Shown piece by piece: positions 1-9,948 of a stretch of DNA of 64,000 bases. The first letter of the stretch is position 1, and each line of letters opens with the position of its first letter. The translations under genes were made by a program, and so were the position numbers. This DNA is from Leptospira inadai serovar Lyme str. 10 (GTDB lineage Bacteria > Spirochaetota > Leptospiria > Leptospirales > Leptospiraceae): assembly GCF_000243675.2 (NCBI RefSeq), contig NZ_AHMM02000025.1, forward strand, positions 248,001-312,000. Reading direction: 5' to 3'. A model generated the notes under the pieces. It did no database searches. It was not told the origin of the DNA and saw only the letters and a list, made by a program, of their open reading frames with translations.

Positions 1-2
1 AA

Positions 3-236
3 AGCGAAACCGTAGTCAGAATCGGAGTCGATGTTTTCGGGAAAGTTTATGAAGAAGAAAATAGCGTAAAAGTAAGACCGTATACCGGCGAAAAAATCCC
101 GGCGAAAAAAAGCTCCGCTTCTTACGAAGCTTCCTCCAGTATCGAGGCCGGCGAATCGAGTCTGCTCTTGACGGTTCTAATCGCTTTAGGTGTCGTCGGA
201 ATCGGAATGGTTGCGGTTTTTGTATTTTTATTCTAA
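3..236 (+). CDS. C-terminal part of an unrecognised protein with a C-terminal membrane anchor
   Basis: The reading frame is open from the window edge to a TAA stop, giving 77 residues; the start lies outside the window. The first half is hydrophilic and reads like a small beta-rich domain (segment beginning SETVVRIGVDVFGKVYEE). A Ser/Ala-rich linker follows, and the last 25 residues are a continuous hydrophobic helix ending at the stop. That points to a tail-anchored or last-helix membrane protein. The gene lies 27 bp upstream of the next membrane protein on the same strand, so the two are probably cotranscribed. I do not recognise the family, and the missing N-terminus prevents any functional call. 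Confidence 0.6.
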   Translation, partial: SETVVRIGVDVFGKVYEEENSVKVRPYTGEKIPAKKSSASYEASSSIEAGESSLLLTVLIALGVVGIGMVAVFVFLF

Positions 237-263
237 GCTAACTTTTTAAAAAAGAATCACTCG

Positions 264-1307
264 ATGAAAAAATTTTCCCGCCTCCATCTCGCCTATATAA
301 TCCCCTTTATCCTGCTATTTGTCTGTCTTTTCCAGCTTTTTCTGCAGCCGACATTTCTTGACGCCAATGACACGACGACTATGGAAGCCATGTTAGACGG
401 GACGGGTCGAGAACCCATGTCCGGTTTTTATTTTCAAGGCGGCGCGATTTCGCAAATGCTCTTAACGCAAAAGATTTTGGCGGAATTAGGCGATAGCGGG
501 ATCCCGACGGATTCTCAACCGGAAGATACGATTGATCGAATGGGAAGGATCCTGCTGGGACAAAGGATTCAAATTTTCTTTTATTGTTTCTTGGCGTTAC
601 TAGCCGTTTCCTCTTTCGTTTCCCTTCGATACAGGACCTTCTTTTATACTTTCATGAATCGAATATTGTATGTGTTCGGTATCATCTACGCGTTTTCAAT
701 TCTTCCTACATTAATCGGAGCGGCGGTAAGAACTGCAGGAACGAATTTTTGGGGGGTCCCGGCCATTCTCTTAACATTAGGATGGATCGTATTTTTGATC
801 TATATGGCGCTGACGATAGACCAGGTATTCTCGAGCGTCGAGGCCGATCGCTTTTCTTCGTTAAGAAATTTAAAGGAGGACGAGGCCGAGTTTAGAACCG
901 GCAGCAAGGCGGAAAGTGAAACGTTCGTAAATTCGATCCTTCATTTTTTAGGGATCATCGTCTTGGGAACGATGGTCGGAAATCTTGTTTATATTCCTCT
1001 GTTCCTTTTACAAAGGAATTATGCGAGCCAATTCGGAGTTTTACTCCTGATCGCGCTTTTGATACTTTCCGGATTTTATATCCGAAATTATCTCCGACTC
1101 GGTAAAAGCGGGGACTTGGGCAAATTTCAAAACCTTGCGATCGGAATCAGTTATCTACAATTGCGCTTTGTGCGGAATATTCTCTTCGGGACTTTCGGTC
1201 TTATCTTAGTCGTGCTATTCATCGTGTTTATCTTCTCCCTTTTAATTATGAATATCGGAATCCTAGAAAGCCTGTTTCCAGCCATCGATGGCGGACAAAA
1301 TCTCTAA
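264..1307 (+). CDS. Multi-pass inner-membrane protein of unknown function
   Basis: The product is 347 residues long. It has a hydrophobic N-terminal segment (about residues 12-30), then a hydrophilic stretch of about 75 residues that is probably outside the cytoplasm. Further hydrophobic helices lie near 108-128, 133-155, 165-185, 227-250, 255-272 and 305-330. Between helices 4 and 5 is a charged loop (near 190-220) with a run of Glu, Asp and Lys. No catalytic motif is visible. The gene follows the partial membrane gene at the window edge by 27 bp, which suggests an operon. Its 3' end overlaps the 3' end of the convergent 93-residue gene by 45 bp. I do not recognise the family. Confidence 0.75.
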   Translation: MKKFSRLHLAYIIPFILLFVCLFQLFLQPTFLDANDTTTMEAMLDGTGREPMSGFYFQGGAISQMLLTQKILAELGDSGIPTDSQPEDTIDRMGRILLGQRIQIFFYCFLALLAVSSFVSLRYRTFFYTFMNRILYVFGIIYAFSILPTLIGAAVRTAGTNFWGVPAILLTLGWIVFLIYMALTIDQVFSSVEADRFSSLRNLKEDEAEFRTGSKAESETFVNSILHFLGIIVLGTMVGNLVYIPLFLLQRNYASQFGVLLLIALLILSGFYIRNYLRLGKSGDLGKFQNLAIGISYLQLRFVRNILFGTFGLILVVLFIVFIFSLLIMNIGILESLFPAIDGGQNL

Positions 1308-1544
1308 CGTATACCTCCCGAAAAAGTATACGGTAACAAGATGAAACGAACACAAAACGAGAAAGGCCTTTTTGTTTAAATTTCTGCGAAACGAAAAATA
1401 GATCCCGAAATGAATAAGCGTTAGACTAATCAACAAAGCTTCGCTTCCTCGATGTGCGATCGTTAGGTAGAAGCTTAGATAGACCGTTAGGAAAAAGAAA
1501 GACCAACCCGCTATTTTTTCCCATTGGAAAGCTTGTCCAAGCAT
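1263..1544 (-). CDS. Small membrane protein of unknown function
   Basis: This 93-residue protein has three predicted membrane helices (about residues 12-32, 35-52 and 60-78) with Arg/Asn/Lys-rich loops between them. It starts with MLGQAF. Its last 45 bp overlap the end of the convergent gene on the plus strand, so the two 3' ends share sequence. Hydrophobic periodicity and a full-length frame favour a real gene, but no family is recognised. It may be transcribed as an independent unit, since the neighbouring minus-strand gene ends 43 bp upstream of its start. Confidence 0.55.
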   Translation of the reverse strand: MLGQAFQWEKIAGWSFFFLTVYLSFYLTIAHRGSEALLISLTLIHFGIYFSFRRNLNKKAFLVLCSFHLVTVYFFGRYTLEILSAIDGWKQAF

Positions 1545-1587
1545 ATTAGAATTTCCTAATTAATCGCGAGGGCGCCGAGAACGTAAT

Positions 1588-2271
1588 TTAACCGCAAGAT
1601 GCGCCTTTGGAATCGACTTCGCAGATCTTCTTCCCATCGGGAGAATAGATCGAACGAGAGAGAAACTTTCCGTCATTATCGAAAACTTCCACCGCTTCTT
1701 TCGCTCGATTCGGAAAATAATAGAACCAAGTTCGGACTTTTTTTCCTTGTGCATAATAACCGGAATATTCCAGTTCCCCGTCTTTAAAAAACTTCTGCCA
1801 AAGCTCGGATTTTTGACCGTCTTTATAAAATCCCTGCAACTCCAAGCTTCCATCCGAGTAATACCTCAGATACGGACCTTCCTCATTTCCTTCCTCTCCC
1901 AACCATATGGAATCAGGGCGGCGAGGGCGAGTTCCGAATTTTTGTTTTACGTAGATCTTTCCGTCCGGAAAATACCAGACCCAGTCCCCGACTTTTGCCC
2001 CGTGTTCGTATTTCCCTTCGGAAGCGGTCCGATCCTCCGACCTGGCATAAGTTCTGCAAAAGCCGTGAAACTGTTTAGCTTCGTCCACCGGACAATCGGA
2101 ATATAATTTTCCACTTTCATAATACAATCTCTGCCGATTCGGTTCATCTAGATAATAAACGTTTCGAGCCTTATCGTATTTTGCTCCGACAGGAATTTCT
2201 TCGGGCAGAGTCGTTTCGTTGCAGTAAGCCGAGATGAAGAATAAGGGGACTATTACGTAGAAGCGATTCAT
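1588..2271 (-). CDS. YwqK/MORN-like repeat lipoprotein
   Basis: The 227-residue product opens with a short signal peptide ending in FFISAYC, a plausible spirochaetal lipobox, so it is probably a lipoprotein. The rest holds repeats of the MORN/YwqK type: KYEHGAKVGDWVWYFPDGK, then YLRYYSDGSLELQGFYKDG, then KFFKDGELEYSGYYAQGKK, each with the G-x-W/Y-x-x-Y/F-x-x-G/D-G pattern. Such repeats form extended beta meanders. The automatic name often given to this family (YwqK family antitoxin) says little about function here. The start codon directly abuts the stop of the upstream gene (2272), making it the third gene of the parA operon. Its role is probably on the cell envelope; this is inference. Confidence 0.72.
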   Translation of the reverse strand: MNRFYVIVPLFFISAYCNETTLPEEIPVGAKYDKARNVYYLDEPNRQRLYYESGKLYSDCPVDEAKQFHGFCRTYARSEDRTASEGKYEHGAKVGDWVWYFPDGKIYVKQKFGTRPRRPDSIWLGEEGNEEGPYLRYYSDGSLELQGFYKDGQKSELWQKFFKDGELEYSGYYAQGKKVRTWFYYFPNRAKEAVEVFDNDGKFLSRSIYSPDGKKICEVDSKGASCG

Positions 2272-3003
2272 TCAATCGATCGTGAATTTTTTTGTGACAA
2301 GAATCTCTTCGTCTTCGTCTTTCACTTCGACTTCGTAGGAACCTTCGTCGTCGAAGAAAGAATCGTCGTAATAGGTTTGGAATTTCTCGATTCTCTTTTT
2401 GAATTCCTTCTCTTGAACGCTTATCTCGGCGCGGTTGTCATCCAATTTGTAAATCGATACCTTTATTTTTTTGGGAGAAAACCATCCCCCGCGTTTATAG
2501 TAGATAAAGAAATCTTGTCCGTGAGCAAAATGATATTCCTTTTCGGAACTCATTCCCGCGACCTTATCGGGAGTCATTTTATCCACATCCATGTAGATCT
2601 CATGCTTTGACGGCCAAAGCCACCAAACCAAAAGAACGACAAAAACGATCCCCAAAATCCGAAGCCATTTTTTATTCCCGTTCGCTTCCGAAGACGGGGT
2701 CTGCGTATATTCGTCGATCCTCATACCGTTGTTTATCCTGAAGCGGGTGTCCTTTTTGGGCAATTGTTTTTCCCGTCCGTCTTCGTTGTCCGATTCGGAG
2801 GTTGGAACGGTTTCTTCGTTTAATTCTCCTAAATCTTGTCGAGAATTTCCCGACTGCAAGGGTCCCGTATCCTCTTGGCTCTTTCGGTTCGGATGGTCTC
2901 GTTTAACCGGAGATATTTCTCCACCTAAGGTTTTTCGGACCGCTTCTCCGGCCGCTTTCCGTAATAGATCTTTCTTCGAATCGGACTTTTTAGCCAAGAG
3001 CAT
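2272..3003 (-). CDS. Single-pass membrane protein encoded directly after parA
   Basis: The ATG at 3003 gives 243 residues; an upstream in-frame start at 3027 would add 8 more and overlap parA further. From 3003 the overlap with the parA stop is 14 bp, which suggests translational coupling. The N-terminal 100 residues are basic then low-complexity and acidic, with no predicted fold. One membrane helix follows ([18 protein letters not shown]), then a beta-rich domain of about 100 residues rich in Asp, Glu and Lys, expected on the far side of the membrane. In a parA operon this position is normally occupied by parB, but no ParB/Spo0J HTH or CTP-binding motif is seen. I do not recognise the family. 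Confidence 0.65.
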   Translation of the reverse strand: MLLAKKSDSKKDLLRKAAGEAVRKTLGGEISPVKRDHPNRKSQEDTGPLQSGNSRQDLGELNEETVPTSESDNEDGREKQLPKKDTRFRINNGMRIDEYTQTPSSEANGNKKWLRILGIVFVVLLVWWLWPSKHEIYMDVDKMTPDKVAGMSSEKEYHFAHGQDFFIYYKRGGWFSPKKIKVSIYKLDDNRAEISVQEKEFKKRIEKFQTYYDDSFFDDEGSYEVEVKDEDEEILVTKKFTID

Positions 3004-3745
3004 ACACCTCGTCCGTGAATCGGACATATTCTTTTGCGGCCTTATTTTTAGATTGATATTCGTAAAGCGTCCGATTCAGAAGATGCGCCTCTTCGATTGC
3101 GACCGACGGAGGAATTTTCGCTTCGAATAACCGAAGATGTTCTTCAATCATCGGAACGACCGTTTGAGACATCGTAGTTCTTGATTGATAAAGAGTTAAA
3201 AGAGCGCCCAGAATTTGAAGAGACGGGTTATACCGTTTTACCGTAGCGGATTTGGCTTCCAGAATAGCTTCGATTCCGTCCAACGAAAATTTAGATACTT
3301 GAAGCGGTACGATCAGTCCGGTTGCAGCCACAAATGCGTTCATCGTGATTAACGATAAACTAGGAGGGCAATCGATGACTACGCGATCAAAATCTTCTTG
3401 GACCGATCCCAACCCTTCTTTTAAAGCAAAAAATCCGTCGAGCTTACCGGCGAGTAAAACATCAACCTGTGAAAGCTTTCCGGAAGAAGGTACGAGACTA
3501 AGGCCTTCAATACGCGTCGGAAGATACAATTCTTTTATGGGAGCATCGTCGCTAAAGATTAAGAATGCATCTTTTCCGGGTTCCGGTTGGATTTCCGGAA
3601 AAACGGAGGTTGCATTGCTCTGGGCGTCTAGGTCCAATAGCAGGACTTTTTCGCCTTTTAAGGCTAGGCCGGCAGCAAGATGAACGGCCGTGGTGGTTTT
3701 CCCTACCCCGCCTTTTTGGTTCGCTATACAAAGGACCTGCTTCAC
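2990..3745 (-). CDS. ParA/Soj-family partition ATPase
   Basis: This 251-residue protein is a MinD/ParA-type ATPase. The deviant Walker A motif KGGVGKTT lies at about residues 10-17 with the signature lysine. The Walker A' region is [10 protein letters not shown] and Walker B is VVIDCPPS. Length and motif order match Soj-type chromosomal ParA or ParA-like positioning proteins. The family uses ATP-driven dimerisation on DNA or membrane to position cargo such as chromosomes, plasmids, chemoreceptors or flagella. It heads an operon with a membrane protein and a lipoprotein and lacks an adjacent parB. A cargo-positioning role is therefore as likely as chromosome segregation, but this is inference from context. 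Confidence 0.88.
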   Translation of the reverse strand: MKQVLCIANQKGGVGKTTTAVHLAAGLALKGEKVLLLDLDAQSNATSVFPEIQPEPGKDAFLIFSDDAPIKELYLPTRIEGLSLVPSSGKLSQVDVLLAGKLDGFFALKEGLGSVQEDFDRVVIDCPPSLSLITMNAFVAATGLIVPLQVSKFSLDGIEAILEAKSATVKRYNPSLQILGALLTLYQSRTTMSQTVVPMIEEHLRLFEAKIPPSVAIEEAHLLNRTLYEYQSKNKAAKEYVRFTDEVYALG

Positions 3746-3865
3746 TTAAAAAATCCGTTGCCTGCTCGTATCCTATTCACAGAATAACTCCATAAGCCCA
3801 CAATAAGCCGGGGACAAGGAAAAAACCCGGACAAGCCGAGTGGGGCGAAAAAAAGGAGAACCTAC

Positions 3866-5323
3866 GTGCAATACGAAGTAGTGATCGGTCTGGAAGTCCA
3901 CGCACAGCTCAATACGGAATCCAAAGTTTTCTCCTCTAGTCCTACAAAATTCGGAGCCCCGCCTAATTCGCAAGTCTCGGCTGTTTGCCTCGGTTTACCG
4001 GGATCACTCCCTGTGCTAAACGAAGAAGCTTTAAATAAAGCGATTATGGCCGGCTTAGCCTTCGGTTCCGACATTACTCTCCATACTAAATTTGATCGAA
4101 AGAATTATTTTTATCCGGATTTGCCCAAAGGGTATCAAATTTCTCAATTTGACCGTCCGATTTGCCAAGGCGGCGGAGTTTCCTTTACCGTTAAGGGAGA
4201 GGAAAAACCGAAATACGTTCATCTTACACGAATCCACATCGAAGAAGACGCGGGAAAACTCATCCACTCTGCGGATCAAAATGTTCACCAGTCGTACGTT
4301 GATTTGAATCGCGCGGGAACTCCTTTGATCGAAATCGTTTCCGAGCCGGAGCTCCGCTCCTCGGACGAGGCATATCATTACCTTCTTTCCCTTAAGTCCA
4401 TTCTCAGATATATTCGCGTTTCCGATTGCAATATGGAGGAAGGATCTCTTCGCTGCGATGCAAACGTCTCCATTCGCCCTACAGGTTCGGATAAATTCGG
4501 AACGCGGGTGGAAATCAAGAACCTGAATTCGTTTAAAGCGGTCAAGGCTGCCATCGATTATGAAATCGAATGGCAGACGGAAATGCTCTCCCAAGGAAAA
4601 ACATTCCAGCAACAAACCAAACTTTGGGACTCCGCGGCCAATATTACCGTGACGATGCGAACCAAAGAGATGAGTCACGATTATAGATATTTTCCCGATC
4701 CCGATCTTCCTTCCATAATACTGACCAAGGAAACCGTGGAGAATATCCGTAAAACGTTGCCGGAATTACCGGATGCGAGAAGGAGTCGGTTTATCGAAAA
4801 ACTTGGACTCCCTAAATACGACGCGGAAGTGCTTACGGCAGAACGGGAAATCGCGGACTATTACGAAGAAGCTTTACAAGTTTCCGGCGATCCCAAACGG
4901 ACCTCCAATTGGGTAAAAGACGAGGTTCTTGGAATCGTGAATAAGGAAAGCATTACTATTTCAGAATTTAGTGTCGGACCGAAGCGAATCGGACGATTGG
5001 TTAAATTAATCGCGGACGGTAAAATTTCGGGAAAGATCGGAAAAACCGTTTTTGAGGAAATGCTTTCAAGCGAGAAAGATCCGGAAATAATCGTTACCGA
5101 AAAGAACCTTATCGTAGTACGCGACGATAAGGAGATAGAGAGAATCGTAGACGAAGCGATTGCAGCGAATGAAGATGCGGTGCAGAAATACAAATCCGGA
5201 AAGGATAGGGCTTTAGGAGCCATTGTCGGTTACATAATGAAAGTTTCCAAGGGTAAAGCGGATCCGAATCTAGTGAATCAAATGCTTTTAGATAAGTTAG
5301 GCCCGCTTCCTCCTAAAAGCTAG
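3866..5323 (+). CDS. gatB: Asp-tRNA(Asn)/Glu-tRNA(Gln) amidotransferase subunit B
   Basis: GatB binds misacylated Glu-tRNA(Gln) or Asp-tRNA(Asn). It phosphorylates the acyl group with ATP and transamidates it with ammonia tunnelled from GatA. The 485-residue length is normal. The N-terminus contains the family hallmark [19 protein letters not shown], followed by the cradle domain motif [15 protein letters not shown] and the helical and YqeY-like C-terminal domains (the end reads [17 protein letters not shown]). The start is a GTG at 3866, chosen because an AAGGAG Shine-Dalgarno sits 7 bases upstream and the family begins here. gatA and gatC are not in this window, so the three subunits are encoded apart. 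Confidence 0.97.
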   Translation: MQYEVVIGLEVHAQLNTESKVFSSSPTKFGAPPNSQVSAVCLGLPGSLPVLNEEALNKAIMAGLAFGSDITLHTKFDRKNYFYPDLPKGYQISQFDRPICQGGGVSFTVKGEEKPKYVHLTRIHIEEDAGKLIHSADQNVHQSYVDLNRAGTPLIEIVSEPELRSSDEAYHYLLSLKSILRYIRVSDCNMEEGSLRCDANVSIRPTGSDKFGTRVEIKNLNSFKAVKAAIDYEIEWQTEMLSQGKTFQQQTKLWDSAANITVTMRTKEMSHDYRYFPDPDLPSIILTKETVENIRKTLPELPDARRSRFIEKLGLPKYDAEVLTAEREIADYYEEALQVSGDPKRTSNWVKDEVLGIVNKESITISEFSVGPKRIGRLVKLIADGKISGKIGKTVFEEMLSSEKDPEIIVTEKNLIVVRDDKEIERIVDEAIAANEDAVQKYKSGKDRALGAIVGYIMKVSKGKADPNLVNQMLLDKLGPLPPKS

Positions 5324-5341
5324 GCGAATATTAAAATTCAC

Positions 5342-8300
5342 TTAATCGTGTAGTAGGCTTAAAACCGCCTCACTGATCTCTTCGATCCTATACGGTTTTG
5401 CTACAAATCTGTCGATCCCGAGCGAAAGACATTTTTCCCGTTCGCCGCTTACCGTTCCGGCAGATACCGCAATCAAAGGTATGCGGGTGCTCGGATTTTC
5501 GCTTTCCCAGGTTCTAATTCGAGTCGCCAATTCAAATCCGTCCATCACAGGCATTTGGATGTCCAAAAGAATCAAATCGATTCGTTCTTTAAAAAAGAAA
5601 TCGAGCGCGACTTTCCCATTTTCTGCCGAAATCACTTCGGCTCCCAGTTTCTGTAAATTACGCTGTAAGACTAGACGATTTACCTCGTTGTCTTCCGCGA
5701 TTAGTATTCTTGAATTTTTCCTGAGTACCAGCGAATCTTCGTTATTGGAAAAACCTTTCTGTTCCGAGAGAAAACCTAATACTACATTTTCTTTCTTCGA
5801 AAGGAATGCTCGTATTTCCGAAGGCACAACGGGTTTCACTAAATATCCGGCGATTTCCAGATCCTTTCCTGCTTCGTCGATCAAACCCAGCTCGGAAGAA
5901 AACGTAAGTAAATAAATCGGTAAATGAGAATATTCAGAACGATTGCGAATATCGTTAGCGATGCTAATTCCTTTTAAAAGAGGGAGATGATTTTCCAGTA
6001 TTATCACGTCGAACGAAGAACTCGTAGATTTCAAGAAATCAAATAAGTCGGATTCGTCGGTTATTAGGAACGTCTCCGCTCCATTAACTTTCAATAACTC
6101 ACGCAGAATTTCCAGAGACTCCAGGTCCTCGCCAAAAATAAGAATTCGAGTTGCCGGAATCGCTTTAAGAGAATCGGTTTCTTCTTTTCTCACCGCTCGC
6201 GCAGGAATCCGGAGCTGAAAAGAACTTCCCGTCCCCTCACGACTCTCGACGTGAATTTCGCCTTCCAAAAGCGAGGCTAGACTTTTACAGATGCTCAATC
6301 CTAGACCCGTTCCTCCGTATTTCCGAGAAGTAGAACCGTCAGCTTGGGTAAAGCTTTCGAAAATTTTGTCCAATTTTTCCGATGAAATTCCTATTCCGGT
6401 ATCCGATACCGTTAATTTCAAGATGCAGGGGTCTTCTTTTCCTATTGGAGAAGGCTCCATCTCCAAGCGAACTTCGATCTTTCCGCTATGAGTAAACTTG
6501 GCCGCATTTGAGAGTAGATTGATTAAGATTTGTCTCAATTTAACCGGATCGCTTTCGACTCGCAAAGGCATATTTTTTTCGGAGTAGATTAGCTTAACTT
6601 TCTTTTCCGTTAGCTTATCCGCAAATATTCTTAAGGAAGGTCCGAATAATTCTCCGGGAGAAAATTCCGAATAATCTACCGACAATTTTCCGGATTCAAT
6701 TTTAGAAAAATCCAATATATCATTCAATACGTCCAAAAGAGAATTGGCAGAATACCGTAATGTTTCCAAATAATGGCGATTTACTCCGTTCGGATCGTTT
6801 GCTAGCAACAAGTCCGTCAAACCTAAAATTCCGTTCATAGGAGTTCTGATTTCATGACTCATATTCGCTAAGAAATCGCTTTTAGCTCTTAGCGCGGATT
6901 CCGCAGCTTCCTTTGCACTTTCCAATTCCTTTCTGGCCAGCACTTTATCGGTAACGTCCTGCAGCGATCCGTTTAAACCGACGACCTCCCGCAATTCCGA
7001 ATCCCAAATCGGAGAACCGACTCCTCGAACCCACTTAACCGTTCCCGATGAGGTAATAATCTGCAATTCCAAATCGAAACTTTTGCCTTCTTTGATTTCT
7101 TCGAAAGCGGAAATTATCTTGATTCTATCCGCCTTTACGTAAAGGTCGATAACTTGAATGAGATTAGGGTCCGTATCTTTATTAATTTCTAATATATTAT
7201 ATATTTCTTTTGTCCAGGATCGTTTCTGAGTTTTGAAATTGTAATTCCAGCCTCCGATTTTCCCGAGACTCTGTGTTCTCGCTAAAAATAATTCGCTTCT
7301 TCTTAGTTCCTCTTCCGCCTCCTTTTGTTCGGTTATATTCCTGATCATAAAAATCGCGGTCTCCGAATCATAAGGGAATATTCGGGCCTCGAAGAATTTC
7401 TGACCTTCGGGAAACCAGAGGGAATATTTTAAAGATTCGCCGACGCCGAAAGCCAAGACTTGACTCAGCTTTTGAGTAATATTTTGCGCCAATTCCCGCG
7501 GAAGAAGTTCCGACATTTTTTTACCGAGAAATTCGTTCGGTGAAACATAAAGGTCCTCTAATTTAGGGGCATGATAACTTATGATCCTGGAGTCTTTATC
7601 CATGATAAAAAGCAAATCAGGGAGCGCGTTAACCAACTTTTGGCTTCTTTCCTCGCTTTTCTTAAGCGCTTGTTCCGTTTCCCGTCTCCTCTCTTCATTG
7701 CGGATCGCTTCGATAATATGAGCGATGGTTTTAAGAAGCGGTTGTAGATCTTCGCAAAGTCTTTCATCATATCCGCTATGACAATTAGCGATCACTAGAA
7801 TGCCGAGCATTCTGCCCTTAATTTCAAACGGAACACCTAAGAAAGTTCCTAGTTTCGGATGTCCCTCCGGAACCGCTTCGGCCTGTTTGGAGTCGTTAAT
7901 GATGATCGGATTTTGAGAAAGAGCGACGGAACCGAATATGCTGTTTAACTTTCTAAATTCCAGCCCTTTGGCGGAATTCGCACTCACGAATTTTTGTATA
8001 TCTTCTTCCGAGGAAATTTGCGCAATTGCTCTCGTTTTGATATAAGAGGACCCTTCCGAATCCAAAATCACTTCCGCAATAAAACCGTATTCGCTTTTCG
8101 TAAGATCTAAAATCGCATGCAGCAACTTCGAAAAAGTCGATCCGGAGTCGAATTCTAAAATATATTCGGACAACGATCGGGTTATTATCTCGCCTAAGCG
8201 TTTTTGAAAAAGGAGTTGTTCTTCCTGTTTCTTTTGTTCGCTAACGTCCCTAGCGATCCCCATAAACCCTATTAGTTCGCCGTTAGATTCCCGCATCGGA

Positions 8301-8689
8301 GTGACGATGAGTCGAACGGTAAGACGGACTCCATCCTTGCGAACGTACGTCCAATCCCTTGCCTCGAAGTTTCCATTTCGAGCATCTTCCACCAAGACTT
8401 CAAAACCGGAAATTTTCCGGTTATATTTTTTATATAGTTCGCTACCTCTTTCCTCGATTTCGGCTTCGTCATGGAAAATTTCAGGGGTAAATTTCCCGAC
8501 TACTTCCTCGGCGGAATAGCCCAGCATGATCTCGGAACCCGGATTAAAGGAAAGAATTACTCCGTTTAGATCGGTCGATATTACCGACACCTCGGTTGCA
8601 GCGATTAAGACTCGCTGACTTATATCGGAAATTTCGTTCGAAGCAAAAGAAAAGGGAATATCCATATTGCCATTTGATCGGAAAAACAA
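5342..8689 (-). CDS. Hybrid sensor histidine kinase: PAS-GAF-PAS-PAS-HisKA-HATPase-REC-REC
   Basis: The protein has 1115 residues and no membrane helix, so it should sense cytoplasmic signals. Domains in order: PAS/PAC about 25-155, GAF about 165-330, PAS about 345-460, PAS/PAC about 465-590, HisKA with [10 protein letters not shown] (phosphoacceptor His612), HATPase_c about 715-830 (N-box [12 protein letters not shown] boxes SDTGIGIS and GGTGLGLS), REC1 about 847-965, and REC2 about 995-1113. REC2 has the usual acidic pair (AED), phosphoacceptor Asp1043 in LLDIQMP, and Lys1098. REC1 carries Glu899 at the phosphoacceptor position, so it probably cannot be phosphorylated. No response regulator lies beside it. 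The output presumably goes through a separate Hpt protein or regulator. Confidence 0.93.
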   Translation of the reverse strand: MFFRSNGNMDIPFSFASNEISDISQRVLIAATEVSVISTDLNGVILSFNPGSEIMLGYSAEEVVGKFTPEIFHDEAEIEERGSELYKKYNRKISGFEVLVEDARNGNFEARDWTYVRKDGVRLTVRLIVTPMRESNGELIGFMGIARDVSEQKKQEEQLLFQKRLGEIITRSLSEYILEFDSGSTFSKLLHAILDLTKSEYGFIAEVILDSEGSSYIKTRAIAQISSEEDIQKFVSANSAKGLEFRKLNSIFGSVALSQNPIIINDSKQAEAVPEGHPKLGTFLGVPFEIKGRMLGILVIANCHSGYDERLCEDLQPLLKTIAHIIEAIRNEERRRETEQALKKSEERSQKLVNALPDLLFIMDKDSRIISYHAPKLEDLYVSPNEFLGKKMSELLPRELAQNITQKLSQVLAFGVGESLKYSLWFPEGQKFFEARIFPYDSETAIFMIRNITEQKEAEEELRRSELFLARTQSLGKIGGWNYNFKTQKRSWTKEIYNILEINKDTDPNLIQVIDLYVKADRIKIISAFEEIKEGKSFDLELQIITSSGTVKWVRGVGSPIWDSELREVVGLNGSLQDVTDKVLARKELESAKEAAESALRAKSDFLANMSHEIRTPMNGILGLTDLLLANDPNGVNRHYLETLRYSANSLLDVLNDILDFSKIESGKLSVDYSEFSPGELFGPSLRIFADKLTEKKVKLIYSEKNMPLRVESDPVKLRQILINLLSNAAKFTHSGKIEVRLEMEPSPIGKEDPCILKLTVSDTGIGISSEKLDKIFESFTQADGSTSRKYGGTGLGLSICKSLASLLEGEIHVESREGTGSSFQLRIPARAVRKEETDSLKAIPATRILIFGEDLESLEILRELLKVNGAETFLITDESDLFDFLKSTSSSFDVIILENHLPLLKGISIANDIRNRSEYSHLPIYLLTFSSELGLIDEAGKDLEIAGYLVKPVVPSEIRAFLSKKENVVLGFLSEQKGFSNNEDSLVLRKNSRILIAEDNEVNRLVLQRNLQKLGAEVISAENGKVALDFFFKERIDLILLDIQMPVMDGFELATRIRTWESENPSTRIPLIAVSAGTVSGEREKCLSLGIDRFVAKPYRIEEISEAVLSLLHD

Positions 8690-8871
8690 CGCAGTCCGGA
8701 AAATTCTTTCCCGCTGACGATTCGAACCTAGCCTTGAACTCCGAACCGGCTAAATATAAAGATAGGTTAAAAGGATGAAACTGATTTTTATTTTAGATCG
8801 GATTTTGATCATTAATAATAAATTTTGACAATCTTTCTCAACATTCTCGGGAGAGATTGCTGAAATTTTGA

Positions 8872-9339
8872 CTATTTTTCGACCGATACAGGCCAGTAGT
8901 AATGCAGATATTCTTCGCTTAAACGAAATCCAAAACTTTCATATAATTTCCTGGCTGCCCGATTGTCCGGAGAAATTTCCAAACTCATTCCTTTTCCACC
9001 CAATTTGCGGATCGTCGAGGCGGCTTCTTCCAGGAGTTTTTTTGCGATTCCGTTTCTTCTGACGGACTCCCGAACGTATAAATCGTTTAGAATAAAGTCC
9101 TTCCTCATTTGTAACGAGGAAAACGTAGGATAAATCTGCGCAAAGCCTTTAAGCTCGTTCGAATCTTCGGCGACGAGCAATATCGAATCTTTATGCAAAA
9201 GGCGATCCTCCAAAAATCGTTTGGTATTCGCGGAATCCGATTTCAATCCATAGAATGACCGATACAATTCGAATAATTCCGTCAGCTCTTCCAAATCGGA
9301 TCGGCTGGCGACGCGCAGAGTGATTTCTATTTTGGCCAT
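8872..9339 (-). CDS. GNAT-family N-acetyltransferase
   Basis: The 155-residue protein shows the GNAT fold. Motif A (LNDLYVRESVRRNGIAKKLLEEA) contains the R/Q-x-x-G-x-G/A acetyl-CoA pyrophosphate loop, and motif B (NRAARKLYESFGF) is in the C-terminal half. Substrate cannot be read from the sequence; close-looking GNATs act on amino groups of small molecules or proteins. The start ATG is preceded by AAAGG 5 bases upstream. The gene stands alone: a 180-bp gap separates it from the sensor kinase, and nothing minus-strand lies upstream. Confidence 0.85.
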   Translation of the reverse strand: MAKIEITLRVASRSDLEELTELFELYRSFYGLKSDSANTKRFLEDRLLHKDSILLVAEDSNELKGFAQIYPTFSSLQMRKDFILNDLYVRESVRRNGIAKKLLEEAASTIRKLGGKGMSLEISPDNRAARKLYESFGFRLSEEYLHYYWPVSVEK

Positions 9340-9384
9340 TGCTACCTTTATTATGTTTTCATTTTAAATAAATAACTACTATAA

Positions 9385-9766
9385 CCGTTATTTACCGTAG
9401 CATCATTCTTTCAAAAAACCGATTGCTTCCCGGGACCGGGTTCGATCCGAAAGAACCCGTATCGGTTCCTGCCTCAAGAATGGCGAAGATTCGCATTCTA
9501 TTTAATGAGCCCAAAATCGCAATGCTTTATTCCGGTAATTTCGGAGGAATCTTTCCTTCCAAACTATACCTCGGAATGCAAAACGTTCCCCCAACCAAAT
9601 CCAGAGGGCTGTAAAGCTTTATCGATTTAGAGAATGGATTCGCCCGGCATCATTAGCCAAAAGCCCTTGGGAACAAGTTAAGAAAGGCCCGCGTATCGAT
9701 CCCGATAGAATTTCCTATATAGAAGCGCCTATTTTTGGGCCGCAAGAGCGAATTATAGCTCGATAA
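9385..9766 (+). pseudogene. Possible frameshifted gene remnant
   Basis: The 597 bp between the acetyltransferase and dnaE (9340-9936) holds no intact gene on either strand. Two plus-strand frames look coding-like in succession. One is open from 9385 to a TAG near 9628 and reads NPYRFLPQEWRRFAFYLMSP in its middle. The other carries the downstream segment FREWIRPASLAKSPWEQVKK and ends IEAPIFGPQERIIAR at a TAA (9764-9766), with no start codon of its own. A single frameshift near 9610-9620 would join them into one protein of about 125 residues with an undefined start. I do not recognise the product. It may be a decayed gene, a sequencing error, or chance open frames. Confidence 0.3.
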
Positions 9767-9908
9767 AAACCCAAAGAAGGTAAGAAGGAAAATACGAAAA
9801 ATTCTCTTCAATTTGGTATGATTTTTCGGAAAAGCCTTTTTTCAAAAAAATAAGGATTTAAAATCGCCTAGCTTTTATGATAGAACGAAAGGTTGGAGTT
9901 CACTCCGC

Positions 9909-9938
9909 TTGACGGATCCCGGTCCGAATTTCTATTAT
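9909..9938 (+). promoter_or_regulatory. Candidate sigma-70 promoter for dnaE
   Basis: TTGACG (9909-9914) and TATTAT (9933-9938) are separated by 18 bp. The expected transcription start (about 9945) lies downstream of the first possible ATG (9937) but just before the ATG at 9949. If used, the dnaE message would have almost no leader and translation would begin at 9949. Confidence 0.4.
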
Positions 9939-9948
9939 GTCCCTTGGA

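Noticed and set aside
1588..2271. Toxin-antitoxin antitoxin label for the YwqK-like lipoprotein
   Set aside because: No toxin partner is present and the repeats plus lipobox point to an envelope protein.
4055..4678. A 207-codon frame opposite gatB
   Set aside because: It lies wholly within the strongly conserved gatB coding sequence on the other strand and reads as low-information antisense.
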